DNA of 64,000 nt from Limnoglobus roseus (GTDB taxonomy: Bacteria > Planctomycetota > Planctomycetia > Gemmatales > Gemmataceae): positions 5,642,001-5,706,000 of the forward strand of contig NZ_CP042425.1 in the NCBI RefSeq assembly GCF_008254045.1. Reading direction: 5' to 3'. The position numbers and the translations under genes were made by a program. Shown here one piece after another: positions 1-8,537 of the stretch (positions are counted from its first letter, which is position 1; every line of letters begins with the position of its first letter). The notes below the pieces were generated by a model. It did not search any database and was not told the DNA's origin. It saw only the letters and a program-made list of their open reading frames with translations.

Positions 1-1
1 T

Positions 2-859
2 CGCGACATCCAGAAGTGTGCCCTCCTCAGCATCAAGACCGGCGGCTGTCCCGAGGACTGCCGGTATTGCAGCCAGAGCGCCCACTACGATTCGCCGGTC
101 GAGCGGGTGCCGCTGCTGACGGTCGAGGAAGTCCGCGAGAAGGCGGAAGCGGCGAAGGCGGCCGGGGCCACGCGGTTCTGCATGGGAGCGGCTTGGCGAC
201 AGCCGAAGGACGGCCCGGAGTTCGACCGTGTGATCGACATGGTCCGCGTCGTCCGCGGGCTGGACATGGAAGCCTGTGTCACGCTCGGCATGTTGACCGA
301 CGGCCAAGCCGAGCGGCTGAAGGACGCCGGGCTGACCGCGTACAACCACAACATCGACACCTCGCGGCGGTACTACCCCGAGGTTATCTCGACGCGGACG
401 TTCGACGAGCGGATCGAAACGATCAAGGCCGTCAGCCGGGCGGGCATCTCCGTGTGTAGCGGCGGCATCGTCGGCATGGGCGAAACCGAAGACGACCGCC
501 TGATGATGTTGGTGGAACTGGCGAACCTCGAAACGCCGCCGGAGAGCGTGCCGATCAACTGCCTGATGCCGAGCAAGGGCACGCCGTTGCAGATGGCCCC
601 GAAGGTCGATTCCATCGAGATCGTTCGGCTGATCGCCACGGCCCGCATCGCCTTCCCGACCGCCCGCGTACGGCTGAGTGCCGGGCGAGATCAGATGAGC
701 CGCGAGTTGCAAATCCTCTGCTTCCTGGCCGGGGCCGACTCAGTCTTCTTCGGCGAGAAGTTGCTCACCGCCCCGAACCCGGACGCCACCGCCGACGCGC
801 AACTCTTCCAGGCGATGGGCCTGCCGACTGCGACCCCGTGCGAATCGCCATGTCACTGA
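2..859 (+). CDS. bioB: Biotin synthase BioB (5' end outside window)
   Basis: Radical-SAM enzyme that inserts sulfur into dethiobiotin, the last step of biotin synthesis. The open frame runs in from the window edge and already contains the radical-SAM cysteine cluster CPEDCRYC (visible residues 16-23), so only about 35-40 N-terminal residues are missing. Further family features are the YNHNIDTS stretch that follows the first barrel strands, GGIVGMGE, and the C-terminal RLSAGRDQMSRELQ segment. The C-terminus is ordinary for the family. The stop codon lies 10 bases inside the start of bioF, so the genes are translationally coupled. An internal ATG-less start near 107 would remove the iron-sulfur cluster and is not the true start. 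Confidence 0.96.
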   Translation, partial: RDIQKCALLSIKTGGCPEDCRYCSQSAHYDSPVERVPLLTVEEVREKAEAAKAAGATRFCMGAAWRQPKDGPEFDRVIDMVRVVRGLDMEACVTLGMLTDGQAERLKDAGLTAYNHNIDTSRRYYPEVISTRTFDERIETIKAVSRAGISVCSGGIVGMGETEDDRLMMLVELANLETPPESVPINCLMPSKGTPLQMAPKVDSIEIVRLIATARIAFPTARVRLSAGRDQMSRELQILCFLAGADSVFFGEKLLTAPNPDATADAQLFQAMGLPTATPCESPCH

Positions 860-1971
860 GCGAGCGCTGGACGGGCGCGCTGGAAGAACTCCGAGGGCAG
901 GGCCGCTTCCGCTCCTTGAAACTGCCCCGCGGCCTCGACTTCACGTCGAACGACTACCTCGGCTACGGCGCTCGTGTGGCCCCGACCGGCGAGCCTGTGA
1001 TGGCCCGGTCGGGTATCGCTTCGCGGCTCCTTCGCGGCCATCACGCGGTTTGGGACGAGGTCGAATCTTCTCTCGCCGCATGGCACGGGGCCGACGCCGT
1101 GCTGATGATGAACAGCGGCTTCTCGGCCAACGAGGGGCTGATCTCGACCGTCGTCGAACCCGGCGACTGGGTGGCGAGCGACGAACTCAACCACGCCTGC
1201 ATCGTGGAGGGGTTGCGAGTCTGCCGGCCGCGGAAGTTCGTGTTCCGGCACAACGACCTGAACCACCTCGAAGACGGCCTGCGGGCAGAAGCCGCGAAAC
1301 GACCCGCCGGGCGGGAACTGTTCATCGTCACCGAGTCGCTCTTCAGCATGGACGGCGACCGTGCCCCGCTTTGTGAGATCGTCGCACTCGCCGAACGCTA
1401 CGGGGCCGGCGTGATCGTGGACGAAGCCCATTCGACCGGCTGCTTCGGCCCCGGCGGATCGGGCGTCATCGACGAGTTGGGCCTTCGCGACCGCGTTCTG
1501 GCGACTGTCCACACCGGCGGCAAGGCGATCGGCGTGACCGGGGCTTACGTCTGCGGTTCGCGGCTGTTGAAGGATTATCTCGTCAACAAGTGCCGCCACC
1601 TGATCTTCACCACCGCCCTCCCGCCGATCGTCGGAAACTGGTGGCTCGACGCCCTGGACCGCGTGCGAAGCGGAGACGCCGACCGCGAGAAACTTCACGC
1701 GAACGCGGCGGCCGTCCATCGCACGCTGGCCCGGCATTCCGTGCCGACGCTCGGGGATAGCTACATCATCCCCGTCGTCCTCGGCGACGACCCGCTGGCT
1801 GTGCGCGTGGCGACTCGCCTCCAAGAACGCGGCTACGACGTCCGCGCGATTCGTCCGCCGAGTGTGCCGCAGGGGACTGCCCGCCTGCGACTCTCGATCC
1901 ACGCCGACCACGATCCCGCCGTCTTGCAGCGGATGGCAGAACACGTTGCCGAGGCCGTTCGCGATGCGTGA
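850..1971 (+). CDS. bioF: 8-amino-7-oxononanoate synthase BioF
   Basis: PLP-dependent alpha-oxoamine synthase, 373 aa, condensing pimeloyl thioester with L-alanine to give 8-amino-7-oxononanoate. Seen in the sequence: glycine-rich SRLLRGHHAVWDEVE, the PLP-contacting DEAHSTG motif, and HTGGKAIGVTGAY carrying the Schiff-base lysine. A GTG at 838 would add four residues; ATG at 850 (MSLSERW) is preferred because it gives the usual N-terminus. The gene overlaps bioB upstream by 10 bp and the next gene downstream by 8 bp, giving a compact operon. BioC/BioH-type pimelate genes are not in the window. Confidence 0.95.
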   Translation: MSLSERWTGALEELRGQGRFRSLKLPRGLDFTSNDYLGYGARVAPTGEPVMARSGIASRLLRGHHAVWDEVESSLAAWHGADAVLMMNSGFSANEGLISTVVEPGDWVASDELNHACIVEGLRVCRPRKFVFRHNDLNHLEDGLRAEAAKRPAGRELFIVTESLFSMDGDRAPLCEIVALAERYGAGVIVDEAHSTGCFGPGGSGVIDELGLRDRVLATVHTGGKAIGVTGAYVCGSRLLKDYLVNKCRHLIFTTALPPIVGNWWLDALDRVRSGDADREKLHANAAAVHRTLARHSVPTLGDSYIIPVVLGDDPLAVRVATRLQERGYDVRAIRPPSVPQGTARLRLSIHADHDPAVLQRMAEHVAEAVRDA

Positions 1972-3847
1972 CGTGGTCGTGATCGGCACCGACACCGACG
2001 CGGGCAAGACCACGTTCTCGCTGCTGTTTCTGGCGGCCTTCGGGACCGAGTTTGCCTACTGGAAGCCGGTCGAAACCGGGCCGTCCGACACCGAAACTGT
2101 CCGGCGGTTGCTCCCCGACACGACAATCTTCCCACCGCACGCACGATTCGAAACCCCCGTCGCGCCGCCGCTCGCCGCCGCAATCGCAGGCCAACGGATG
2201 CCCCCGCCGCGGGACGTGGCGAGACAGAAACCCGCATCGCCGCAGCCGCTCTTGATCGAGTCGTTCGGCAGCCCGCTCTCGCCGTTCACCGACGAGGAAC
2301 TTCAAACCGAGTTCCTTCGTGAATTGAGGGCACCGCTCTGGCTGATCGGTTCCTCCGCGGTCGGCGCTGTCGGTCGCACGCTGCAAGCGGTGAGGAGCCT
2401 GAAAGCCGAGGGACTATCCGTATCTGCGGTGATTCTGCTCGGCGACTCGGACGAGTACGCGGTCGGTCAAATTCAACGGCACGAACCGCAACTGACGGTG
2501 GTGTCCTTGCCTCGGCCTCGGGAATGGACGGCCGAAGGCATTCGCGAAGCCGCCGGAGGGTGCCGAGAGCAACTCGCCACCCTCCGGGCGTCACGGATCG
2601 AACCGACGCCGTTGGCAGAGAATGAACTCATCGCCCACGACCGGCAGTTCGTCTGGCACCCGTACACGTCGCTGTGCGACCCGCTCGACCCGTTGCCGGT
2701 CGTTTCCGCGGAGCGCGAGTTTTTAAACCTCGCCGACGGCCGCCGGTTGATCGACGCTTCATCGTCGTGGTGGACCATCCTGCACGGCCACCGGCACCCG
2801 CCGCTGATGCACGCCCTGCGGCAGGCGACCCGTTCGCTCGACCATGTCCTCTTCGCCGGGGCCACCCACCCACACGCGGTCGAACTGGCCGGCATGCTGT
2901 TGCGCTCGACGCCGTGGGACGGCGGCCGCGTCTTCTACTCCGACAACGGCAGCACGGCCGTCGAAGTCGCGCTGAAGATGGCCTACCAGTGTTGGTGCCA
3001 CCGCGGCGAAACACAGCGGACGTTGTTCGTCGGCTTCGACGACTGCTACCACGGCGACACCTTCGGCGCGATGGCGGTCAGTCGTGATCCCGTCTTCTTC
3101 GGCCGCTTTGAGCCGCTGTTGTTCCGCACGGCCCGCGTGCCGGTGTCGGCTGAGCGGCTCGACGAGTTCCTGGCGAACCACGCGGCCGAAGTTGCGGCGG
3201 TCATCATCGAGCCGCTCGTGCAAGGCGCAGGCGGCATGAAGTTCTACACGCCGGCGGAACTGTGGGCCATCTGGGAGGTGACGCGACGGCACGGCGTGCT
3301 GTTCATCGTCGACGAAGTGATGACCGCGAATCGGATGGGCACAATCTGGGCGTTCGAACAGGCGGGCGTCTCACCCGATCTGATCTGCGCTGCCAAGACG
3401 CTGACCGGCGGCGTGCTGCCGCTCGCCGCCACGCTCGCGTCGCCGAACGTGGCGCACGCATTCGACACGGCCGACCGCACGCGGACGTTCTTCCACGGCC
3501 ACTCGTTCACGGCGAACCCGCTCGCGTGTGCCGTCGCCGTGGCCAACTGGAAACTGATCGAAGGGGGAACCTGGAAGTGCGATGCGGAGCGAATCAACCG
3601 TTTCTGGCACGCGAAGCTGCCCGGTGCCCGGATCTGCGGCACCATCGCGGCCGTCGATGTGCCGGCTTCAGGCGGCTATCTCGCCGAGGTCGGGCCGAAG
3701 ATTCGCCAACTCGCCATCGAGCACGGCGTCCTGCTCCGGCCGCTCGGCAACGTGGTCTACGCGATGCCGCCACTTTGCACGTCGGACGAATCGCTTGCGC
3801 GAATCGCCGATGTGATGCGGCATGTTGTCACGCCAAGATCTCTTTGA
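1964..3847 (+). CDS. bioDA: Bifunctional dethiobiotin synthetase / DAPA aminotransferase (BioD-BioA fusion)
   Basis: A 627-residue fusion covering two consecutive biotin steps. Residues 1 to about 208 are BioD: P-loop GTDTDAGKTT at 8-17, KPVETG at 34-39, and IESFGSPLSP around 98-107 in place of the usual EGAGG motif. After a short linker, residues from about 218 on are BioA: WHPYTS at 231-236, SSSWWTILHG, DDCYHGDTFGAM, DEVMTANRMG, and the PLP lysine K478 in CAAKTLTGG. The longer frame opening at 1862 lies inside bioF; ATG 1964 (MRDVVVIG) is chosen because it starts BioD exactly and overlaps the bioF stop by 8 bp. DTBS-then-DAPA order matches the fused BIO3-BIO1 protein of plants. The 3' end overlaps the convergent DUF1501 gene by 20 bp. 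Confidence 0.94.
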   Translation: MRDVVVIGTDTDAGKTTFSLLFLAAFGTEFAYWKPVETGPSDTETVRRLLPDTTIFPPHARFETPVAPPLAAAIAGQRMPPPRDVARQKPASPQPLLIESFGSPLSPFTDEELQTEFLRELRAPLWLIGSSAVGAVGRTLQAVRSLKAEGLSVSAVILLGDSDEYAVGQIQRHEPQLTVVSLPRPREWTAEGIREAAGGCREQLATLRASRIEPTPLAENELIAHDRQFVWHPYTSLCDPLDPLPVVSAEREFLNLADGRRLIDASSSWWTILHGHRHPPLMHALRQATRSLDHVLFAGATHPHAVELAGMLLRSTPWDGGRVFYSDNGSTAVEVALKMAYQCWCHRGETQRTLFVGFDDCYHGDTFGAMAVSRDPVFFGRFEPLLFRTARVPVSAERLDEFLANHAAEVAAVIIEPLVQGAGGMKFYTPAELWAIWEVTRRHGVLFIVDEVMTANRMGTIWAFEQAGVSPDLICAAKTLTGGVLPLAATLASPNVAHAFDTADRTRTFFHGHSFTANPLACAVAVANWKLIEGGTWKCDAERINRFWHAKLPGARICGTIAAVDVPASGGYLAEVGPKIRQLAIEHGVLLRPLGNVVYAMPPLCTSDESLARIADVMRHVVTPRSL

Positions 3848-5264
3848 CCACCCGCCCGTGCACGTCCGTCAGGCGGTAGTCGCGACCCTGGAAGCGGTGC
3901 GTCAGTCGCGTGTGGTCGAAGCCGAGGCAGTGCAGGATTGTGGCTTGCAGGTCGTGGACGTGGACCTTGTCCTTCGTCACGCCGAAGCCGAGTTCGTCGG
4001 TCTCGCCGTGCGTGTGGCCGTGCTTGATGCCGCCGCCGCACAGGAACAGCGAGTAACAATCGGGGTAGTGGTCGCGGCCGAGAACCTTGCCGCCCGCAGT
4101 ACGGCCTTCGCGGAACGGCGTCCGGCCGAACTCGCCGCCGCAGACGATCAGCGTTTCGTCGAAGAGGCCGACGCGCTTCAGGTCGCGGATCAGGGCCGCG
4201 ATCGGCTTATCGATGGTCGAACACTTCTTCGTCAGTCCGTCGCGGATGTCCTCGCCGGGGTTGGTGCCGTGGAAGTCCCAGCCCCAGTCGAACAGTTGCA
4301 CGTACCGCACGCCCTTCTCGACCAACCGGCGGGCGAGCAGGCAGTTGTTCGCGAAACTCGCACCGCCGGGCGTGGCCCCGTAGTCGTCGATCGTCTGCTT
4401 CGTCTCCCGCGTGATGTCCATGACCTCCGGCACGCTCGTCTGCATGCGGAAGGCGAGTTCGTACTGTGCGATCCGCGTCGTCGTCTCGGGGTTGCCGAGT
4501 TCCTTCTCTTGCAGTTCGTTCAGGTCGCGGAGGGCGTCGAGGCTCTTGCGGCGCGTGTCGCGGTCCATGCCGGCCGGATCGGAAACGTACAGCACCGGGT
4601 CGCCTTTGCTGCGGCACTGCACGCCTTGGTACACGCTCGGCAGAAATCCGCTGCCCCAACAGCCTTGCCCGCCGCTCGGTTGGACGCCGCTGGAAATCAG
4701 CACGACGAACCCCGGCAGGTTCTCGCTCTCCGAGCCGAGGCCGTAGGTCACCCAGGTGCCCATGCTCGGCCGGCCCTGCCGCGGCGAACCGGTGTAGAGC
4801 AGCAGTTCGGCCGGGGCGTGGTTGAACTGATCGGTGTTCATCGACCGAATCACGGTGATGTCATCGGCGTGCTCGTGCAGCTTCGGGATCGCGTCGGACA
4901 TCCAGACGCCGGACTTACCGCGTTGGGCGAACGTCCGCGGCGTGCCGAGCAACTTCGGCACGCCCGAGGTGAACGCGAACCGCCGGCCCTTCAGGAAGTC
5001 GTCGGGGCAGTTCTGGCCGGTCCGCTTGACGAGTTCCGGCTTGTAGTCGAACAGGTCGAGGTGCGGCGGCGCGCCCGACAGGTGCAGGTAGATGACCCGC
5101 CTGGCCTTCCCCGCGAAGTGCGGCTTCTTCGCGGCGAGCGGGTTCTCCGGGACGGATGCGCCGCCAATCAGTGACGACAGCGCGAGCGAGCCGAGGCCGA
5201 GCGACGAGTCGCGGAGGAAGTGCCGGCGGGTGGCGTGCCGGAGGCGATGGAGTTCGGGGTGCAA
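3828..5264 (-). CDS. DUF1501 family Tat-exported protein
   Basis: A 478-residue member of the DUF1501 family, an alkaline-phosphatase/sulfatase-like fold very abundant in planctomycetes and of unproven substrate. The N-terminus carries a twin-arginine signal (RRHFLRDSSLGLGSLALSSL). Family landmarks: VIYLHLSGAPPHLDLFDYKP near residue 60, FNHAPAELLLYTG, GCWGSGFLPSVYQGVQ, DWGWDFHG, CGGEFGRTPF and GRDHYPDCYSLFLCGGG. It lies 19 bp downstream of the PSD1 cytochrome gene on the same strand, the standard planctomycete pairing, so both are probably co-transcribed. Its last 20 bp overlap the 3' end of bioDA on the other strand. Confidence 0.93.
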   Translation of the reverse strand: MHPELHRLRHATRRHFLRDSSLGLGSLALSSLIGGASVPENPLAAKKPHFAGKARRVIYLHLSGAPPHLDLFDYKPELVKRTGQNCPDDFLKGRRFAFTSGVPKLLGTPRTFAQRGKSGVWMSDAIPKLHEHADDITVIRSMNTDQFNHAPAELLLYTGSPRQGRPSMGTWVTYGLGSESENLPGFVVLISSGVQPSGGQGCWGSGFLPSVYQGVQCRSKGDPVLYVSDPAGMDRDTRRKSLDALRDLNELQEKELGNPETTTRIAQYELAFRMQTSVPEVMDITRETKQTIDDYGATPGGASFANNCLLARRLVEKGVRYVQLFDWGWDFHGTNPGEDIRDGLTKKCSTIDKPIAALIRDLKRVGLFDETLIVCGGEFGRTPFREGRTAGGKVLGRDHYPDCYSLFLCGGGIKHGHTHGETDELGFGVTKDKVHVHDLQATILHCLGFDHTRLTHRFQGRDYRLTDVHGRVVKEILA

Positions 5265-5283
5265 GGCAATTCTCCGGTGGGAG

Positions 5284-7629
5284 TTATCGCTTCATCAGCA
5301 TTTCGTCGAGGTTCAGCAACACGTTCGCGACGACCGTCCACGCGGCTAGTTCAGTCACGTCCGCACCCTTTGGGGCCGGTCCGATTGGGTCGGTGGCCAT
5401 CGTCGCGGCTTTCTTCGCGTCTTTCGCGTAGGTCGCCTTCGTCTCTTCGAATAGCTTCACGACGCGATCGACTTCCTTCTCGCTCGCGGGGCGGGAGGCG
5501 ACCTGCCGGAACGCGAACGCGGCGCGAGCGGACGGTGACGGGCCGCTCCCGACGACCTTGCGGGCCAGGGCTTGCGAGGCTTCGACGTAAACGGGGTCGT
5601 TGAGCGTCACCAGGGCTTGCAGCGGCGTGTTCGTTCGCGGCCGGCGGACACTACACACGTCGCGGTTCGGCGCGTCGAAGGTACTCATCGACGGATAAGG
5701 GTTCGTCCGTCGCCACTCGGTGTAGATGCCGCGGCGGAACTTGTCCTCGCCCGTACTCGTCGTCCAGTCCATCGACCGGCCGAAGGCGGCGTTCAGGCCG
5801 AACGACGGCTGCGGCGGCTTCACCGAGGGGCCGTACATCTTGGAACTGAGCAACCCTGACACCGCCAACGCCTGGTCGCGAACCATCTCGGCCGTCAGTC
5901 GCACGCGCGGCCCACGGGACAGCCAGCGGTTGTCGGCGTCCGCTTCCAGCAGCGCCGGCGTGACCTTCGACGATTGCCGGTAAGCGTCGGACATCACGAG
6001 GAGTTTCAGGAACGCCTTCACGTCCCACTTGGTGCGGTTCAGTTCGGTCGCGAGCCAGTCGAGTAGTTCGGGGTGCGTCGGCAGTTCGCCCTGCGAGCCG
6101 AATTCCTCGCTCGTGCGGACCAGACCGGAGCCGAAGACGTGTTCCCAGAATCGGTTGGCGACCACGCGGGCGGTGAGCGGGTTGTCCTCGGAGACGATCC
6201 ACCGGGCGAGCGTGAGGCGGTTCTTCGGGGCGTCCTTCGGCAGCGGCGGGAGGGCCGCGGGTACGTGCTCCGTCACCTCGTCGCCGAGGTCGAGGTAGTT
6301 GCCGCGGTGTTGCAGTTGCGTCTTGCGGCGCTGCTTGCCCGCCAGTTCTGTCATGACCGGGACGGTGGTATCGGCCTTGATCGTGGCACGGGCCTTCGCG
6401 AGTGCGTCCGCCTGTTGCTTGAGGTAGGGTTGAACCTGTTGGGGGTAGCTCTTCACCACGCGGTCGAGGGCTGATTTCATTGCGTCTACGTCGGCCCGCA
6501 GCTTCTTCCTTTCCTCCGTCATGCCGATTTCGAGGACGGGGCTTTCGTCGGTGCGGTCGGCGTCGGCGGTGTTGTTGAAGAAGGCGTAGAGGCCAAAGAA
6601 CTCGGTCTGCGTGAGCGGGTCGTACTTGTGCGTGTGGCACTGGGCACAGGCGATGGACGTACCCATCCAGGTGGTGAGCGTCGTGTTCACACGGTCCACG
6701 ACGGCCACCGTGCGGAACTCCTCGTCGCTGGTGCCGCCCTCGTTGTTCGTCAGCGTGTTGCGGTGGAAGGCGGTCGCGATCCGCTGTTCCTCTGTTGCGT
6801 TCGGCAACAGGTCGCCAGCGAGTTGCTCGACGGTGAACTGGTCGAACGGCTTGTTCGCGTTGAACGACCGAATGACGTAATCGCGGTAGGCCCAGATGGT
6901 GCGGGCCGGGTCGTCGGCGTAGCCGGCCGAGTCGGCGTAGCGGGCGAGGTCCAGCCACATCCGCGCCCAGTGCTCGCCAAACGCGGGCTTCGCGAGTTGG
7001 CGGTCGACGAACGTCTCGTAGGCGTTCGCAGAGCCGTCCTTGACGAACGCTTCCACCTCGGCCCATGTCGGCGGCAGGCCGGTCAGGTCCAGGGCGACCC
7101 GGCGGGCGAGCGTGTACTTGTCCGCCTCGGGCTGGAACTTCAGGCCGCGTTTCTGCAAGGCGGCTGCCAGAAAAGCGTCCACCGGGTTCGGGAAGGCGAC
7201 GGCATTCGGCGGGGTGATGCGAACAGGCTTCACATAAGACCAGTGGGTGGCGTACTTCGCCCCCTGTTGGACCCACGCGCGGAGGAGTTCGATTTCCTTC
7301 GCCGTCAGCTTCTTGCCGCTCTTGACCGGCGGCATCAGTTCGCCCTTCTCCCGTGTTTCGACGCGGGCGATCAGCGAACTGTCGCCGGGCTTACCCGGCA
7401 CGACGGACACCTCCGTTGCCCCCTCATACGTGTCGAGGCGGAGGTCGCCCTTGCGTTCCTTCTCGTCGGGGCCGTGGCACTGGTAGCAGTTGTTCGAGAG
7501 GATCGGCCGGATGTCGCGGTTATAGTCGATCCGCGGTGGTTCCGCCCCCGAACGGGTCGCCAGGAGGAAAAGGACGACCGGCGACACGAACCAAGAAAAG
7601 GGCCGGGGCACGGACGGCGTGGCCGACAT
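5284..7629 (-). CDS. PSD1 / planctomycete cytochrome c domain protein (DUF1549-DUF1553)
   Basis: A 781-residue secreted protein with a hydrophobic signal segment (about 10-28), then a planctomycete cytochrome c domain with heme motif CYQCH near residue 48, DUF1549 from about 145 (DLTGLPPTWAEVEAFV, HWARMWLDLARYADSAGYADD) and DUF1553 toward the C-terminus (SEDNPLTARVVANRFWEHVFGSG, RRPRTNTPLQALVTLNDP). A second CxxCH (CAQCHTHKYDP) occurs near residue 330, as is usual. Biochemical function of the family is unknown; linkage to polysaccharide degradation and electron transfer has been proposed for planctomycetes. It is the first gene of the PSD1-DUF1501 pair, reading away from the kinase genes. Confidence 0.92.
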   Translation of the reverse strand: MSATPSVPRPFSWFVSPVVLFLLATRSGAEPPRIDYNRDIRPILSNNCYQCHGPDEKERKGDLRLDTYEGATEVSVVPGKPGDSSLIARVETREKGELMPPVKSGKKLTAKEIELLRAWVQQGAKYATHWSYVKPVRITPPNAVAFPNPVDAFLAAALQKRGLKFQPEADKYTLARRVALDLTGLPPTWAEVEAFVKDGSANAYETFVDRQLAKPAFGEHWARMWLDLARYADSAGYADDPARTIWAYRDYVIRSFNANKPFDQFTVEQLAGDLLPNATEEQRIATAFHRNTLTNNEGGTSDEEFRTVAVVDRVNTTLTTWMGTSIACAQCHTHKYDPLTQTEFFGLYAFFNNTADADRTDESPVLEIGMTEERKKLRADVDAMKSALDRVVKSYPQQVQPYLKQQADALAKARATIKADTTVPVMTELAGKQRRKTQLQHRGNYLDLGDEVTEHVPAALPPLPKDAPKNRLTLARWIVSEDNPLTARVVANRFWEHVFGSGLVRTSEEFGSQGELPTHPELLDWLATELNRTKWDVKAFLKLLVMSDAYRQSSKVTPALLEADADNRWLSRGPRVRLTAEMVRDQALAVSGLLSSKMYGPSVKPPQPSFGLNAAFGRSMDWTTSTGEDKFRRGIYTEWRRTNPYPSMSTFDAPNRDVCSVRRPRTNTPLQALVTLNDPVYVEASQALARKVVGSGPSPSARAAFAFRQVASRPASEKEVDRVVKLFEETKATYAKDAKKAATMATDPIGPAPKGADVTELAAWTVVANVLLNLDEMLMKR

Positions 7630-7794
7630 TCGCGGACCTCTCGGAAGGGATTGTCACGGGTGAACGACCGGGGTGGGAGCCAAATCGAATGGCTGTCCGG
7701 CTATCCTCCAGTTTATCCCGACCCGGCCCGACGGCCTACACGATTCTTTGATGACGTGGCCTTCGAATTCCCGGCCCGATGCGCGCTCCACAAA

Positions 7795-7823
7795 TGCAAA
7801 CGCCTCGGGGATGGCCCGAGGCG
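7795..7823 (-). terminator. Intrinsic terminator after the two-component operon
   Basis: Inverted repeat CGCCTCGGG (7801-7809) / CCCGAGGCG (7815-7823) with a 5-nt loop. Read on the minus strand it is followed by TTTGCATTTG, a T-rich tail, and lies about 25 bp past the stop of the response regulator. Confidence 0.75.
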
Positions 7824-7847
7824 TGAGACGATGACTTCGACCCGCGG

Positions 7848-8534
7848 TTAGTGCCGTTGGACGGCCGTGAACAGTTCGCTCATCTTGATGCCCAGCGCGA
7901 GGCAGATGCGGTAGAGCGTTTCGATCGAGGCCGAGTTTTTGCCGAGTTCGATCTGCGAGAGGTAGCCGAGCGACACGCCGGTCCGCTCGCTCATGTTCGA
8001 GAGCGTGAAGCCCAGGCCCTTGCGGCGCTCGCGGATGGCCGCCCCGAGCGACTCGCGGAGGGCTTCTTCTGTCATCCGGAGCAGGCCCTTGCTCTCCAGG
8101 CAGCGGATGACGATTTCCCGTAGTTGATCGACCTGGAACGGCTTCGTCAGGTAGTCGTAGGTTCTGGCCCGGAGGCAGTTGAGGGCGCTGTCCACCGACG
8201 GGTAGCCGGTGACGACCACGATGTTCGCTTCCGGCTGGTACTCCTTCACCCAGTTGAAGACCTGATCCGGGTCGAGGCCCGGGATCACGTAGTCGAGGAT
8301 GATGAGGTGGTAGTGGTTGCTCTTGGTGAGCACCGACTCGATCATCGACGGGTCGGAGACGGTGTCGATGACGAAATCGCGGTTCGCCAGTGCGGCCTGG
8401 ATGACGGAGCAGGTGGCCGTGTCGTCGTCCAGGATCAGGATGTTGATGTCGCCACTGCTCTGCAACTCGCTGATCGGGGCCGGGGTGCGGGCCGGCCGGG
8501 GCGTTTGGCGCAGGCGTTCTTCGATCTCAGTCAT
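7848..8534 (-). CDS. Response regulator with receiver and XRE-type HTH output domain
   Basis: 228 residues. After a 28-residue disordered head, a receiver domain spans about 30-145: acidic pocket DDD 36-38, phospho-acceptor D81 (IILDYVIPG), T109 region and conserved K131 in YLTKPF. Residues about 160-225 form a Cro/C1 (XRE) helix-turn-helix (IRERRKGLGFTLSNMSERTG, SLGYLSQIELGKNSASIETL). Receiver plus XRE output is much rarer than OmpR or NarL outputs. The gene begins 3 bp after the histidine kinase stop, with a GGAG ribosome site inside the kinase's last codons, so the two are translationally coupled cognates. Targets unknown; autoregulation is plausible but not shown. Confidence 0.9.
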   Translation of the reverse strand: MTEIEERLRQTPRPARTPAPISELQSSGDINILILDDDTATCSVIQAALANRDFVIDTVSDPSMIESVLTKSNHYHLIILDYVIPGLDPDQVFNWVKEYQPEANIVVVTGYPSVDSALNCLRARTYDYLTKPFQVDQLREIVIRCLESKGLLRMTEEALRESLGAAIRERRKGLGFTLSNMSERTGVSLGYLSQIELGKNSASIETLYRICLALGIKMSELFTAVQRH

Positions 8535-8537
8535 GAA

